From NCBI GenBank assembly GCA_018136815.1, contig CM030935.1:2454192-2518191 (forward strand): DNA of 64,000 nt, given 5' to 3'. A program made the translations under genes and the position numbers. This stretch comes from Isochrysis galbana (Eukaryota > Haptophyta > Isochrysidales > Isochrysidaceae). The notes under the pieces were generated by a model. It saw only the letters and a list, made by a program, of their open reading frames with translations. It was not told where the DNA came from and made no database searches. Numbering within the stretch: position 1 is the first letter of the stretch; the number at the start of each line of letters is the position of its first letter. This document shows positions 53,181 through 63,556 of the stretch, in pieces.

Positions 53181-53606
53181 TCAGCCGGTAGAGTGTAAGT
53201 GTACAGGGAGAAAGGGAGTGAGTGGTCTGGGGTATAGGCTATACATAGTATAGGCGATGGCGTGAGTCGGTACCGCGAGTGCGTGGTCTTTATAGCTAGC
53301 GGTAGTAGCCTGAATCTTCATATGTAATTTTTTAAGTTTAGTTGTAAGTGGCAAAGTGCAAAGTCTAGCTAGGTGTGTTGCAGGTGCAGGGGGCAGGGGG
53401 CCATGGTGGCGACCTATTCGGCGCCAGTGCGCGTCGTCAACCCGCGCTCTCTCACGTGTGGGATTTGGATGGGCTGGATGGGAAATGGGAGGGCTCCGGG
53501 ACAAGCTGCCCTCGGCGACGTGGGGCGTCCCCAGTGGGGCGTGGTGGTGGTGGTGTGGTACGGCGGGGGGGGCCTGGGGATCGGGAGCGGTCGCGGCACG
53601 CTCCAT
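53181..53606 (-). CDS. 'MERA' ORF fused to LINE scrap
   Basis: A 141-aa ORF begins MERAATAPDPQAPPAVPHHH and passes into sequence shared with 16,726-16,815 (KIQATTASYKDHA, PTHAIAY). The ATG is preceded on the minus strand by the inverted repeat ACATAA-AA-TTATGT. It is probably a chimeric retroelement remnant, not a host gene. Confidence 0.4.
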   Translation of the reverse strand: MERAATAPDPQAPPAVPHHHHHAPLGTPHVAEGSLSRSPPISHPAHPNPTRERARVDDAHWRRIGRHHGPLPPAPATHLARLCTLPLTTKLKKLHMKIQATTASYKDHALAVPTHAIAYTMYSLYPRPLTPFLPVHLHSTG

Positions 53607-53633
53607 AGCTCAAACGATGAACATAATTTTATG

Positions 53634-54404
53634 TCAATATTTCTTATAAATGCGGCAACGAGTGGCTCGCTCATCGCACCCATCATAGACCTCGAGCGTG
53701 CCGCCGATGGCCGGCGCGGCCTTTTCATAGACTCGTTCAGGTGGCACACATGCGCAACGCTTTTTCTTGCCATTGGCATAGGTGAGCAGGCGAGGAAACC
53801 CGATCCATTCGCGTGTCACACCACCTGATTTGGTGGTGCACCAAATGACCGACCCCTCGTCCTGTGACCACTTGGAGTTACATCCAGGAAGCAATACTTT
53901 GAGCTCTTGGGAATTCTTTTTCTCTTCGGCAAGCTTCTTCCAAGGGAAGATGCCCGTGGCAACTCCGTTAGCGTCATAGTGGCGGCCAATGACTTTCCCG
54001 ACGCGCGTGTATACCTCGTGGTTGACAAAGAAGCCGTGCCAGTCGGCAACGGCACTCAATTCATCCGTCGAAAGGTTGTCGATGTCATCTGTCCGGCCGA
54101 CGCCGTTGGCATCGCCAGTTGTGAAAGATCGCGAGGAGTCCCTCCCTGCCATGTGGTGGTAGGCGCGGCCCTTGGCATAGTGCTGCGCCCCAGTACTCAC
54201 GTCGAACACATCTCCTAGAATGGCCAGATAGATCTTCTGTCCATTCTCCCCGTTGTAAACAGCGAGCTCTTCTGCCGTGAAAAGCTTCGAGTGCGGAGTC
54301 GTGGCCGCCGACTCGTCCGCGCAGGCCTCTTGGGCTTCTGCAGCGACACGCGCACCGGCGGCGAGTAGGACAAGGACAAGAATGCTCGTCGGTCTGCTGC
54401 GCAT
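53634..54404 (-). CDS. Neuferricin-like cytochrome b5/MAPR-domain secreted protein
   Basis: ATG at 54,404 gives 256 aa, no intron. Residues 1-22 (MRSRPTSILVLVLLAAGARV) are a signal peptide. Residues about 40-105 form a cytochrome b5-like, membrane-associated progesterone receptor-type heme domain: FTAEELAVYNGENGQKIYLA, GDVFDVSTGAQHYAKG, YHHMAGRDSSRSFTTGD. The C-terminal half has GRHYDANG, CNSKWSQDEGSVIWC and CRIYKKY with several Cys, the usual neuferricin (CYB5D2) layout. It is likely ER/secretory and heme-binding; a physiological role is not evident from sequence. Confidence 0.9.
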   Translation of the reverse strand: MRSRPTSILVLVLLAAGARVAAEAQEACADESAATTPHSKLFTAEELAVYNGENGQKIYLAILGDVFDVSTGAQHYAKGRAYHHMAGRDSSRSFTTGDANGVGRTDDIDNLSTDELSAVADWHGFFVNHEVYTRVGKVIGRHYDANGVATGIFPWKKLAEEKKNSQELKVLLPGCNSKWSQDEGSVIWCTTKSGGVTREWIGFPRLLTYANGKKKRCACVPPERVYEKAAPAIGGTLEVYDGCDERATRCRIYKKY

Positions 54405-54429
54405 GGGCCGCTGCCCAGTCGCAGTCACA

Positions 54430-55200
54430 GACGTCTGAATCAGCGAGCAGACAAAGGGAGAGAGGCACGACCAGGGGGTGGGCTACAGTAGCCGGCTGGA
54501 AAGGGAGGAGAAGACCCCAGAAGCTAACTCACTACTTTAGAGTATGAACGGCGAATTGTTGTGTCAGAGTTTTCTTGTTGTCCTAGTTTAATCCTAGTGC
54601 TGAGGGACCGTGCCTCATCGGCAACGGAGCTCCTACCCCGCGATGGGGGTGTGCGCGGTTGGTGCATGGCTCGTCCGGTGTATGTGGCTAGGGATGCTAG
54701 CCAACACGACCTCTTACAAGACTACAATTTCTAACGTGGTACCCCCGCCGAGAGCCGAGAGACGAGAGACCACCTCGACTTCTACAACAATAGCGCGCTC
54801 GACGACGCCGCTCAAGGGTACAACACCACAACGAATAAACTCGACAAATTAGTTGAAAATCTTTTCTTCGACTCAGCGGCCGCAGACCGCGCCACACGCT
54901 CCTCCAAGTGCCAAGTGGTGGTGGTGGGACCTGGACCATATGACCATATGCCATATGACATATGACATATGACCATATGCCATATGGCCAAATCACTCAA
55001 AGAGGGTGCAACTTGAGGTTCCTTTTTTTTTTACCCCCCCCCCCCCCCATTGCCATTTTCTACACCTACTTTCACCACCCCCAAAAATGTGTCCCTAGAT
55101 GCAAATGCCTATGGGTCCAATTGTTGCAGACGGTTCGCTGCTTGTCACGGGACGAGGGGGTCGGCCGCGCGGGTTGATTTCAAATAATAAAGCAGTCATC
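54430..55200. other. Intergenic with CATATG cluster
   Basis: 54,937-54,986 carries seven CATATG/ATATGAC words. 55,005-55,050 has GTGCAACTTGAGGTTCC followed by T- and C-runs; nearly the same word (GTGCAACTCGAGGTTCCC) occurs at 58,609. No gene was seen. Confidence 0.5.
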
Positions 55201-55209
55201 TTCATGTTT

Positions 55210-56580
55210 ATCATCGTGATATTATCTACGCTATTTCTAGGCGGGAAGCATTGCGTGAAACATCACTTTGGATGTCGTCAGAGGTTTTACCCGAACCCCT
55301 ACAAAGTCTTTCCGCATCTTGAGATGCTCGCTAACAACTTTGAACTCATTGAAAGAGATAAAGCCGAGTTCCCGCATGGTGTCCCTTAGCATAAGCCCAC
55401 CGGCATTGCCATATGTGTCCCCCCCTTGGCGTGTTCTTGTGTCTCTCAAGGTGTCTTCGACGCAGTTAAAGTCGCCCCCTATCAGGGTGTTTACGTCGGC
55501 TCCCAGGCCCGTCTGTGCCAGTTCCGTTATTTGCTCTATTCTAGTGTTTTGGTTGGCGCTAAGGTATATAGAGACCATTTCTATCATACTGTCGTCTATC
55601 CTACATCGGACCTTGAGACATCTACTTTCCAGCAACTCTACTGCCGTGTCCGGTAGTAGTTTCACTCTCGGGGAGGAATCGCATACCGCGATCCCCACCC
55701 CGCTCGCCGGGTTGGGTACACGCAACCGATTCACAGCGGCGACCAACATAAAATGCATCAGACTCTGCGGGAAGCATAGAGAAAACTCGACACACCTAGC
55801 TAGGTGCCCATCCACGCTCCAGATATTTCAAACCATAGAAGCCGTAGCGGGATACACCCCGGCGAAAGACAGATCGACGACTCAAAAAACTAAAGATAGA
55901 CTATTCGCATACCCGCGAACTCTCCGTCCGACGCCGGATTGCCTCAAAGCCCTTTACCTAATAGCATGGAGATACATCATAAGCGACTTCTACAAGGTGG
56001 AATTCGAAAACCACACCTTCCACCACGTGCCGGTTATCGAGAGGGTTCTAAGCAGGTTCACGGTCCTCGTCTCCTCGTCAGAGGTCGAGAACCCCCGGAC
56101 AATTTCTTGACCGCACGCACGCGCAAGGCCTCCCAGGGAAGGAAGCCGAAAATTAAATCTCCTCACGACCTCAGCGCCCCTGTCCTCATAACCAATGATA
56201 AAGGCGCCCTAGTCATGAACACGAATCTATCTCTGGTAGCGAAAGCCCTCAACATAGCAGAGCGTCTAGCCTAACCAAGCGACCCCTCGCCGCGAGCCGC
56301 TCACCACCCGATAGCAGGCCTCGGATACACTGACCACAGCTGCCTGACACCCACCCAAGGAGCAAACACACAACAGCCGGTAGCCCGATGGCACAGGAGG
56401 AAGGCGAGAAACAGGCCATCGAGAATCGGTACACACCGTCTGCCACTGCACCCAGCCCCTAGGTAGAGCACGAGGGGACGAGCCGCGCAAGGCAGGTGGA
56501 GGGGGAGGGAAGGGAAGCGGGCGAGGCTGCGTAGATACAGTGCAGGGTCGCGCGCGCGGCGAGATTATTAAGAAGTTTTT
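55210..56580. mobile_element. LINE-1 copy with inverted 5' half
   Basis: The left part (about 55,240-55,710) is in minus orientation and encodes the middle of the APE endonuclease (GVGIAVCDSSPRVKLL, TLIGGDFNCVED). The right part (55,712-56,580) is in plus orientation and encodes the C-terminal ORF2 region (LCGKHRENSTHLARC, KDRLFAYP, LIAWRYIISDF, ending NIAERLA after a frame change near 56,090). The standard 3' UTR and GCGGCGAGATTATTAAGAAG plus T-run follow. Head-to-head parts of one element fit 'twin priming'. No functional ORF2 remains. Confidence 0.8.
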
Positions 56581-56772
56581 TTTACTAAGCAAATGAGCTA
56601 GCTTACTAAGCGCCCAACATTGGACACTGGAATAATCAATAATCGCTTAGTCCGTTAGTCCACATATATCACCCGATGCAAAAAGAAAACTCTGCGTGGC
56701 GCGCGGGGCGGGGACAGCGGAGCGAGCGGCGGCGCCCGAAGCGAGTGGCGTGGCGCGGCCACCCCCTTGGCC

Positions 56773-57369
56773 ATGCTGCCGCTCTCGCTGCTGCGGACGG
56801 CGACGGGTAATCCTATGGTGCGCGGAAGCATGGCCTACACGTCTAAATCCACCTGCACGACCCCTTCTTGTTCTCGCGCCCTTGACTCCCACACCTCCCT
56901 TGCCTTTGCCCATGCAGCTCGTCGAGCTGAAGAACGGTGAGACGTTCAATGGGACTCTGGTCGGTTGCGACACTTGGATGAATATCAGGTGCGGTCTGGC
57001 GGCCAGGGATATGATCCAAAGTGTGCGTGCTTGTTTCATGCCCCGTGCTTCACCCCGGACTCCGGCGCTTGTCCCCACAGCTTGAAAGAAGTCATCTGCA
57101 CTTCTCGCGATGGCGACCGCTTCTGGAGGTTGCCAGAGGTCATCATCCGTGGAAACAACATCAAGTACCTTCGCATTCCTGAGGAGGTCATCGATATGGT
57201 CCCCGAAGAGGATATCAAGGCGGTCCCAGGCAAAGGGGGCAAAGGCGGCAAAGGCGATGGACGCGGTGGACGTGGGGGGCGTGGAGGGAAGGGCGACGGG
57301 CGTGGAGGGGGTAAGGGTGGAATGGGCGGGCGTGGGGCCGGCCGAGCATCCGGCCGTGGCAGGGGCTAA
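56773..57369 (+). CDS. LSM4: U6 snRNA-associated Sm-like protein LSm4
   Basis: Exons 56773-56817, 56918-56988 and 57081-57369, GT-AG introns, 134 aa. LSm4 is part of the LSm2-8 ring on U6 snRNA (splicing) and of the LSm1-7 ring (mRNA decay). The Sm fold is clear: [54 protein letters not shown], then [20 protein letters not shown]. The C-terminal tail from about residue 92 is Gly/Arg/Lys-rich (RGG repeats), typical for LSm4. The start is fixed by the conserved MLPLSLL. Confidence 0.97.
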
Positions 57370-58200
57370 CGTGTCTTTGAAGATCCTTGAGATGATCAGC
57401 GTAGATTTCAAACTGGCAGGGGTTGTGGGCTCGCACATCGCGTCCGTGAGAGACATGGCGAGGCGCCGGTCATCGCCGACTCGGGTTTGTACCACACATG
57501 ATATGTGTCCAGCTAGCATCATTTCAGACTCCGGGCACGTGTGCGCGTGAGCAGCAGAGCTCGTTTCTGCTCAGACGTGCTCAGCCGCTGAGTTGCCTTT
57601 GGGGAATCGCACCTGGCCTCCGTCTCGAGGGCTTTCGAGGAATGGTATATTACATACACGTTGTACTTGCTGGCCCTCCTTACTTGCGACTATGCCTTGC
57701 AGCTGCGTTTGTGCGGTTATTGCGGCTCTATGCTTGCGATGTGGTAGCGTGTTGCATTTTGGCCGACGAATCCCCGGTAGCTCATGGCGGGACACGGTTG
57801 TGCTGAATGTGCTATTAGCGGAGTAAGTGGAATCTTCTGGCTCGTCGCGTCCTAGTGCATGCTTCCCGCGACTGACGACTGAATGAATCTTCACCGTGTG
57901 CCTGCTGCTGAGCGCGCGATACTTCTAGCTTTTGGGCATTAGCTTTTGATATCTTCTGCGTCAGAATGTACGTGGGGGGGGGGTTTACTTTTGCAGATTT
58001 AGGGCTAACACCTATGGGGATCTAGATCTAGGTACTACCTACCAAAATTATAAAATTAATTAATGTTATATCCCCGGTTGTCGCGTCAGGCCTAGCGTCA
58101 GGTACACCAGGTAGGAGTCAGGTGGGTGAGACCTGACGGTGATCGTAAGGGTGACACGGAGCGCGATATACTTTTACTTTTATAATTATAGTATAAATAA
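57370..58200. other. Intergenic, nothing recognised
   Basis: 3' flank of LSm4, then a G-run (57,975-57,983) and AT-rich sequence. The CAGGTAGGAGTCAGGTGG area has short direct repeats (GTCAGG). No gene was seen. Confidence 0.4.
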
Positions 58201-58202
58201 AC

Positions 58203-58245
58203 CTTATAATATTCTCACCGCACACGCGGCCGTGGACCCACTACT
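58203..58245 (-). mobile_element. Solo family A (A3-type) tail
   Basis: Minus strand: GTCCACGGCCGCGTGTGCGG ... TGAGAATATTATAAGGTTTA, matching the last about 40 bp of A3 (17,759-17,798). No head or body is attached. Confidence 0.6.
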
Positions 58246-58362
58246 TTTTGGAAGCAAGCAAGGCAGTCATGATAAATAAGGATAAAAGGGCAATAGAGGA
58301 GAGAGAGAGAGAAGGAAGGGAAAGGAAGGGAAGAGGAGAGAGGGGGGGGGGGGAGAGGGAGG

Positions 58363-58555
<193 letters not shown>

Positions 58556-59450
58556 CTAGAAGTGGCGCTCGCGCCCTTTTGCTCTTCACCGTTATTTGTG
58601 CTCAGAAGGTGCAACTCGAGGTTCCCTTTTTTGTCACAACCATCCTGTCTATTTTGGTCATAATGTTCATTGACCCCCCCTGTTTTGGCACACCCACACC
58701 CCTCCCGTCGCTGGCAACCCCACTCGGATCGACAGAACTGCACCTTGAGCACTTGCACGCTCTCCACCCATAGTTTGCAAGGAGAATACACGACCTTTAA
58801 TGGAGTGTCGTCGCTGTATACGGTTTACAAACACGGAGATTACGATGTGCGAGGTAGATCTTCAATGAAGATCTCTTGTTCTTGAATGAAGATTCACAGA
58901 CAGAGCTTTGAGGATGTGCTAGTGCTAGACGAGCGATGGAACACGCCACTTGCCACTTGCGCCTCAACTTGGACGATCGACCGCCCGAGTTGAAGAATGC
59001 AACCATGCCCGCTCGAGCGCGCTCGAGTTATGTGGAATTCAGACCGCCAAACGTCCGCCCTTGCACGCCCATGGCCAGGATGCCGGGCGGATGGCGAAGT
59101 CTTCAGACGACTTCACGCAGTTTCAACGCCATTTGCTGCAAAGCCAAGGGCAAGCGATTCATCAGGGGTCCCCAGAACGCATTTCGTGCCAGTCACCGCC
59201 ACTCCGCTTGCAACCGTGTGAATGAGTTGAAGCATTCGCGTCCCTTTTCCCATTCTGTGCTGTGCGTAGGCCGTGTAGCGATAATAATATCTCTACAAGG
59301 CATCTCAACCCACCCGAACACGAGACTACCCCCTTCGTGCGTGCGAATACGTAATATACGTTCTAGTAGTAAATACAATAACCTTCCCCGCCGTGCGGCT
59401 TCGGCACTTCTGACCGGTCCGCCGCCGCGTCGCCAGACCCTCGCCCTCCT
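58556..59450. other. Intergenic, nothing recognised
   Basis: Short ORFs on both strands without domains. GTGCAACTCGAGGTTCC at 58,609 is shared with 55,008. The last part, ending in C-runs at 59,456-59,486, leads into the OPRT start. Confidence 0.4.
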
Positions 59451-59455
59451 CCCTC

Positions 59456-59486
59456 CACCCCTCCCTCCCTCCCCCCCCCCCCCCCC
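59456..59486 (+). promoter_or_regulatory. C-run just upstream of OPRT ATG
   Basis: CCCTCCCTCCCTCCC followed by about 16 consecutive Cs ends 18 nt before the OPRT ATG, on the coding strand, the tightest example of the C-run pattern. Confidence 0.45.
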
Positions 59487-59503
59487 TTCTAGCCGCGCGC
59501 GCG

Positions 59504-60477
<974 letters not shown>

Positions 60478-60895
60478 GCGAGCATGTATAATTGGTTGGA
60501 TGACAAAGGAATTGGCGAGTGAATGACAAACGACGACGCCGGAGCCGCCGTCATCGCCGCGGCAGCGCGTCGGGCAATAGACCTCCATACGCCAATCAAT
60601 GATTCTGGTTGTTGCGCATCCTTGTTCCAAAATCATTGGGAAAAAAAACTTCAAGTGAGAGCTGTCGGTGAGAGGGTGTCTGCCCTCCTCAAATGTGGGG
60701 CGCAGCTCATCTATCTTACTAGGTGGAATGCCATCCATAGGCGAACGCCTCGACGGCGGTGTAGCAGTAGAGCAGCTTGGCGCGATCACGTGGCGCCTAG
60801 CACCCTGCTGATCCTGGTTCCTGTCGTAGTGGTCGGTGATATAGGCTCACTTGTCTTGGTTGGATTCTGACCGGCAAGTATACTGAGCCATTCGA
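60478..60895. other. Intergenic, nothing recognised
   Basis: 3' flank of OPRT. Short ORFs only. Confidence 0.4.
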
Positions 60896-60898
60896 TTC

Positions 60899-61645
60899 CT
60901 ACGTTTGGAGCTGTAAATTGTGAAAATGGAAATGGACAACCGCACATGGAGGCACTCGATCCGTCCGCAAGTGCGAGCCATACCAAATCTGAGAGCCCCA
61001 TTGCCCACCTTGAGACAAAATGCACACCCAGTAAGAAGTCACCACGGCCGCGATCGCTCCGGCGTCCATGAGGCGGCACATGTACGAAGGGCCGGACTGC
61101 ACGCCGAACGGTAAGTAGTTGAACTCGTATTTTTGCCGATGAGTGCAGAAAGCCGTGATAGGCTTGTCCGACTCTTTGATCGGCATGCACCAGAAGCCAG
61201 AGGCCAGGTCCAGGAGGCACAAAAAGAGCGAGTCCCTGGAGCCTTGGCCTCGCGAGAGACGATCGATAGCCTCCACGGTGAGAGGGAGAGGGCTATCGGA
61301 GATTCGCAGCTTCGAATTAGTGTCGCGATAGTCGACGCAGAAGCGCACGGAGCCATCCTTCTTGCCGACTAGCACTACCCTAGATGCCCAGGGCGAGTTA
61401 GATTTGCGAATGATGCCCGCCGCCTCCATCTCGGCGACGTGCTTGTCGACAATGGCCCTGCCTTCGTCTCCCATCTTGGACGGAGCGTGACGGGGCGACG
61501 GACGATCCGACGGGGCGACAGTTACGCACAGGAATAAGGAGGGAATCTTTCGAAAACCCTTAAGTGATTTGATGAAGACCGAAGTAAAATAGCGCCACGA
61601 TATAATCCAACGGCCAACACCTGAGGGGGAATCAGGGTCACACAT
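60899..61645 (-). pseudogene. Ty3/gypsy-type LTR retrotransposon reverse transcriptase fragment
   Basis: The minus frame contains DKHVAEMEAAGIIRKSNSPW, SRVVLVGKKDGSVRFCVDYR, LFLCLLDLASGFWCMPI, KPITAFCTHRQKYEFNYLPF and GVQSGPSYMCRLMD, the first part of a Ty3/gypsy reverse transcriptase with motif A aspartate. It breaks off before the YxDD motif. No integrase, RNase H or LTR is recognised nearby, so it is a fragment. Confidence 0.85.
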
Positions 61646-62030
61646 GGGGCGGTTCCTTGCACCGGCGATACCTGACCGCGCGACTTAGCCTAAAACGCGA
61701 GGAGCACGCAAGGAGGTAAGCCAGGTGGGGGGCAAGCAGGCGACAAAGGAGGCGATAAAGGAGGCGAGGGCAACAAGGGCGAATGGACGAATGTAGGACA
61801 CTACGACGGTGACTCGTGGCTAGCCTGCAAGGAGGGAACAAAGAAACGCAAACAACTTCTAAAACAAAAAGGTCGATCGCGGATGCGACACCGAAGAAAA
61901 AGGAAAGAAGGGGGGCAGGCAGGGGAAGAGGTGGGGAAAGGGAACTTGAGGGCGGTGTAGGCTGAGAAGGGGGACCCCGTCAATGTAGTAGGTGTGTAGC
62001 CCGGAAACTTCAGATGTTTTTTTTTGAGAC
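61646..62030 (+). repeat. Repeat B with LINE-2-type 3' tail
   Basis: GCGGTTCCTTGCACCGGCGA ... matches 51,440-51,718. ACTTCTAAAACAAAAAGGTC (61,855) is the uninterrupted form of the A6 target site. From 61,890 the sequence joins the GAAGAAAAAGGAAAGAAG ... AACTTCAGATG plus T-run tail, like the LINE-2 3' UTR. Confidence 0.75.
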
Positions 62031-62279
62031 TTGAGACGCTATTCGCCGATGAATCTTGTAGGATCTTCACTAAGCATGGATGAATCCCTTTCGCGCCTTT
62101 TCTGTGTGCAATCCTTCTCTACTAGGACGACGAGTTCTCTTCTGGCCAATTGTTTCCTTCTTTGCTCTCTCTGTTGACCCACCGTGGCTTTCGCTCCCGT
62201 GTTTGTGTTTATTACGTGTTGCCCTTGTTTATGTTAGAAAGTGGTGTGGCGTGTCTTCGTACGCACCCAGCAGCCGTCG

Positions 62280-62605
62280 CAGCGCTCTGCGATCGAAGCC
62301 ATGCCGTGACCCCTCGTACCCTTGAGCCCCTACTGCCTTGTGTGTGGTCTCTCGCTAGTAATCACCCACTAGAGAGTGACTCAATCTGTTCCTATGGACC
62401 CATCACCATCACCGCCCTCTGCACCGCCAAACCCGCCCTCGCCGCCGCGCGCGGACCCCGTTACCACTGCACCCGTGCCCAAGCCTTCCCAAGTATCTTC
62501 ACCCGCTACCCAAGTCGATAGGCCGCCTACGGACGCGTGGGTTGCCAAGGATGGAGTCTCAGGATCCTTACCCGGATCCTGGGGCCAGTCCATCTCCACA
62601 ATATA
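62280..62605 (+). repeat. Repeat D, best copy; proline-rich ORF start
   Basis: An ORF starting MDPSPSPPSAPPNPPSPP continues with KPSQVSSPATQVDRPPTDAW and VAKDGVS before ending shortly after. The homologous start lies on the minus strand at 30,731 and a frameshifted one at 21,640. The amino-acid-level similarity suggests a former retroelement ORF. The right end is cut by the TIR element at 62,624. Confidence 0.7.
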
Positions 62606-62623
62606 TAGCAGTAATATGTAGTA

Positions 62624-63216
62624 CTACCTCCGTCTCAAAACTGAGACGTGAGGGAAGAGAAGAATAAGGTTGGCTTGCTAAGGGCTTGGCCCAATAAAAA
62701 ACAGATTAGTGAGGGGGCTAGAGGGTACATTGGGGCTAAATGCCCATGACATTGAATAGATTTTGCTCTCAACTCACTCATCGCCTAGGCACTCCTACCA
62801 CAAGAGGTGTTTTCACGCTTCCCTCATCTCCTTCTTCCATCGCCGAGGCAGGAGGCGTGGTTGGAGGCTCGGGTGCTGAAGCACTGCCGCCTCCGCCAGC
62901 GCGCTTTCCCGAGTCGCCTCCTGTGCGTACGCTATGCTGCGGGGGCTCGGCGACCTTCAACCTCGCCATCCAGCTTGCGCGCCCACTTCGGCTTCGCGCC
63001 AAGACTCCCGCCAGCGGCATACCTCTACATCAATTTTCTTTGGACCTCTCCAAGAAAAATTATGTATACAAGGCCACCTCTGAGGCTGTACACTCAAAAT
63101 CATGGAGGGGTGTTCGCCCCAGTGTACTCGCTATATAACTAACAAGATCGTTTTCATTCATGTGCTCTCTGATCGGCGTGAAACCGCCAAAGGCTTCAGT
63201 TTTGAGACAGAGGTAG
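62624..63216. mobile_element. Stowaway/mariner-like TIR element, small copy (593 bp)
   Basis: The left end CTACCTCCGTCTCAAAACTG is mirrored at the right end (inverse complement CTACCTCTGTCTCAAAACTG, ending 63,216). Both are flanked by TA (62622-62623, 63217-63218). Same family as the 29,959-32,109 element. No transposase. Confidence 0.82.
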
Positions 63217-63218
63217 TA

Positions 63219-63440
63219 GTATATGTCCATATCCCCCCACCAGTATCTGTATTTGGCCTGTATTTGGTCTGTATTTGGCCTCAGGCCAAATGCAGAGGCC
63301 AAATACATACTGTTTTTTCTGTATTTCCGTTGCCCGGCTCTGTATTTCTGTATTTCCCATCTAGGGTTCGGGGCTCCGTTGCCGATCGCCGATCGAGCCT
63401 ATGAGGCACGGACCCTCAGCACTAGCGTTATTTAGTAGTA
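63219..63440. repeat. TGTATTTGGCC direct/inverted repeats
   Basis: CTGTATTTGGCCTG, CTGTATTTGGTCTG and CTGTATTTGGCCTC lie in tandem. They are followed by the inverse GAGGCCAAATACA, then three TCTGTATTTC words. An old element end is possible. No gene was seen. Confidence 0.5.
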
Positions 63441-63556
63441 CAAGAAAATCTCTTCCCCCCTTCCCCCTCCCCTCCATTCAAACCCCAAAATCATCCCCTT
63501 GGACCGCGCGGGCCTGTCAGTCCACGGTCGGTTCAATACGTCGCACCTCATTCCGA

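Noticed and set aside
56647..57522. 291-aa ORF on the minus strand over LSm4
   Set aside because: It is antisense to three well-supported LSm4 exons and has no domain; its length comes from GC-rich codon structure of the plus-strand gene.
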